Assembly: GCA_018654845.1 (NCBI GenBank)
Contig: JABIKU010000017.1
Span: forward strand, 1-34,599
Length of the DNA stretch: 34,599 nt
Origin: Methanobacteriota archaeon
GTDB lineage: Archaea > Thermoplasmatota > Poseidoniia > Poseidoniales > Thalassarchaeaceae
Direction: 5' to 3'
The translations under genes were made by a program, and so were the position numbers. Below, in pieces: positions 33,262-34,599 of this stretch. Positions within the stretch are counted from its first letter, which is position 1, and every line of letters starts with the position of its first letter. The notes below the pieces were generated by a model. That model ran no database searches. It was not told where the DNA came from and was given only the letters and a program-made list of their open reading frames with translations.

Positions 33262-33780
33262 GTGGCACGTCGTGAGGAGAAGGTCGATGCAGAGCTTTTA
33301 GCTCGTTTAGAATCGGGTGGCGGAGACAAGATTCGCGTACCGCTTCCGAAGCGAAAAATCAACGAGATGTTTGCGATTGCTGACCAAATTCTTGGCGGCA
33401 GGCGAGTTCGAGCAGTTTGTGAAGATGGTGAGAGCAGATTAGCAAGAATTCCTGGAAAGATGCGCCGCCGACAATGGGTTCGTGAAGGCGATTTAATTGT
33501 CATTCAGCCTTGGGATTTTCAAGATGCGAAGGCGAATGTTTGTATGCGTTATACGAAAACTCAATCTCTTTACCTTTCTCGAAAAGGAGTTCTACCAGAA
33601 ATTGTCGATCTCTTCGGATTATCTGATGATGTATCACGTGCTGCTGAAGAGATTGAAGAGATTGCTGGAGTTGCTCCGAGCGAATCCAATACCGATGTGG
33701 AATCCAAGGATTCCGAACAGGTTGATGCAGCTGAATCTCTCGAACATGATGACGATGATATCGACTCCTTCTTTGGGTGA
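33262..33780 (+). CDS. eif1A: Translation initiation factor aIF1A with long acidic tail
   Basis: A 172-aa protein. The S1/OB-fold core of IF1/eIF1A covers about residues 30-108: VRAVCEDGESRLARIPGKMR, RRQWVREGDLIVIQPWD and MRYTKTQSLYLSRKG. It binds the small subunit A site during start-codon selection. Archaeal aIF1A is usually about 100-115 aa; this one carries an extra 50-60 residues rich in Glu, Asp and Ser, ending in HDDDDIDSFFG, which resembles the acidic C-terminal tail of eukaryotic eIF1A that contacts eIF5B. GTG 33262 follows GAGGG closely. It is followed after 5 nt by a RIO kinase, a common archaeal pairing. Confidence 0.95.
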   Translation: MARREEKVDAELLARLESGGGDKIRVPLPKRKINEMFAIADQILGGRRVRAVCEDGESRLARIPGKMRRRQWVREGDLIVIQPWDFQDAKANVCMRYTKTQSLYLSRKGVLPEIVDLFGLSDDVSRAAEEIEEIAGVAPSESNTDVESKDSEQVDAAESLEHDDDDIDSFFG

Positions 33781-33785
33781 GATCT

Positions 33786-34599
33786 ATGTCTAAATCAGAG
33801 GATTGGGATTTACCCGACCTCGATGCTACGATGAAAGGTGAGCGACAGCACGATTGGATTTCAGAGCCTAGATTCAAAAAAATGTTTTCTGAAATCGAGG
33901 ACGGCCTTCAAGGCGTCCTCGGAAAAGGAACTTATGATTGGGTAGATCGAAGGGTCTTCGATGCGGTCTTCGACCGCTCGACTCTTTTGAGTCTCCACAA
34001 ATTGATGGAAAAAGGTGACATTGAAACGATTGATTATCCTATTGCGCGTGGGAAAGAAGCGCACGTTTTCCATGCAACATCAAATCATGGTCCGGTTGCA
34101 GTGAAGATTTTTCATACCACAAATGCTGTGTTCAAAAGTTTGACAAAATACATCGATGGAGATCCTAGATTCGGTGGTCTAAAACGCAGACATCGAGAAT
34201 TAGTCAAAACATGGGTAAGGAAAGAATATCGAAATTTGAAGCGTATGAGGAAGGTGGGATTGCCTGTTCCAAGACCACTTGCCATTCTGAATAATGTGCT
34301 GATTATGGATTTAATTGGAAATAGAGATGAACCGGCGCCTCGCCTAAAAGATGTCATTGTCGATGATCCCAAAGGAGTATTCGATGACCTTCTGGATTAT
34401 CTTGCAATCTGCTGGCAATCGTGTGATTTGGTCCATGGCGATTTTAGTGAATACAATATTTTGTGGTATGATGGTGAGCCGTGGATTATTGATGTAGGGC
34501 AAGCTGTCGTCGCCGCGCACCCTAATTCAGAGGAATTTTTAGTGCGCGATGTAACCCGTCTAGTCAAATGGATTAATTCACAAGGTTATAGTATAGATT
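33786..34599 (+). CDS. rio1: RIO1-type serine kinase/ATPase (3' end beyond window)
   Basis: The first 271 residues are present; the gene runs off the window end. RIO1 hallmarks are in order: the glycine-loop equivalent ARGKEAHVFHA (88-97), catalytic Lys107 (AVKIF), KYIDGDPRFGG (121-131) matching the RIO1-specific flexible loop, WVRKEYRNLKRMRKVGLPVP, then HGDFSEYN with catalytic Asp219 and Asn224, and metal-binding Asp236 (IIDVGQAV). The usual IDVSQ reads IDVGQ here. RIO1 acts in late small-subunit maturation. GGTGAG precedes ATG 33786, 5 nt after aIF1A, so the two are co-transcribed and both serve the small ribosomal subunit. Confidence 0.95.
   Translation, partial: MSKSEDWDLPDLDATMKGERQHDWISEPRFKKMFSEIEDGLQGVLGKGTYDWVDRRVFDAVFDRSTLLSLHKLMEKGDIETIDYPIARGKEAHVFHATSNHGPVAVKIFHTTNAVFKSLTKYIDGDPRFGGLKRRHRELVKTWVRKEYRNLKRMRKVGLPVPRPLAILNNVLIMDLIGNRDEPAPRLKDVIVDDPKGVFDDLLDYLAICWQSCDLVHGDFSEYNILWYDGEPWIIDVGQAVVAAHPNSEEFLVRDVTRLVKWINSQGYSID

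Noticed and set aside
1-34599. CRISPR arrays, insertion sequences, rRNA and tRNA genes
   Set aside because: None found on reading both strands: no regularly spaced direct repeats, no transposase motifs and no cloverleaf-type sequence.

Overview
The window is archaeal. It carries ribosomal protein L15e, aIF1A and a RIO1-type kinase, an 11-subunit-type complex I operon without the NADH-input genes, and a lipoyl-synthesis cluster of LplA-like ligase plus paired radical SAM proteins. It also holds a run of very large secreted beta-sandwich proteins. Ribosome binding sites are mostly GAGGTGAT-like, and ATG, GTG and TTG starts all occur. This mix best suits a mesophilic, probably marine, Thermoplasmatota lineage (Marine Group II/III, Poseidoniia-like). 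That placement is inference from gene content; no rRNA gene is present to confirm it.

Layout. (1) 91-4935, minus strand: a tight four-gene operon read from 4935 downward: two radical SAM proteins (LipS1/LipS2-like), an LplA-type ligase fused to a DUF116 Cys-rich domain, and a geranylgeranyl-reductase-family flavoprotein. It looks like a complete unit for attaching octanoyl/lipoyl groups and inserting sulfur. (2) 4936-5332: divergent intergenic region with a possible 36-aa ORF, a 10-bp inverted repeat and a short hairpin. (3) 5333-6405: L15e and a small PRC-barrel protein. (4) 6473-21347: about 15 kb of surface proteins: a PKD-type membrane protein with a cytosolic zinc ribbon, a 1456-aa secreted repeat protein coupled to a 185-aa single-pass membrane protein, a KP43-like subtilase with a membrane anchor and a RING-like Cys/His tail, and a CARDB-like membrane-anchored protein. 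(5) 21440-33217: nuoABCDHI-J1-J2-KLMN, tightly packed or overlapping. (6) 33262-34599: aIF1A with a long acidic tail, then RIO1 kinase cut by the window end.

Most notable signals. Four of the intergenic leaders carry a short hairpin of the same design (8-bp stem around TTA/TAA, core CTTAG) with different, compensated stem sequences; a related 17-nt palindrome precedes nuoA. At two genes a hairpin includes the Shine-Dalgarno sequence just before a GTG start. Complex I subunits NuoH, NuoI and NuoN have unusual soluble insertions and NuoJ is split. Two unrelated surface proteins share the plan extracellular beta domains, one membrane helix, cytosolic zinc-binding tail. aIF1A ends in a eukaryote-like acidic tail.

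How the parts work together: lipoylation feeds 2-oxoacid dehydrogenase/glycine cleavage enzymes encoded elsewhere; complex I, lacking NuoEFG, should take electrons from ferredoxin or F420H2-type donors rather than directly from NADH; and the exported protease and binding proteins suggest a heterotroph that uses proteins or polymers.
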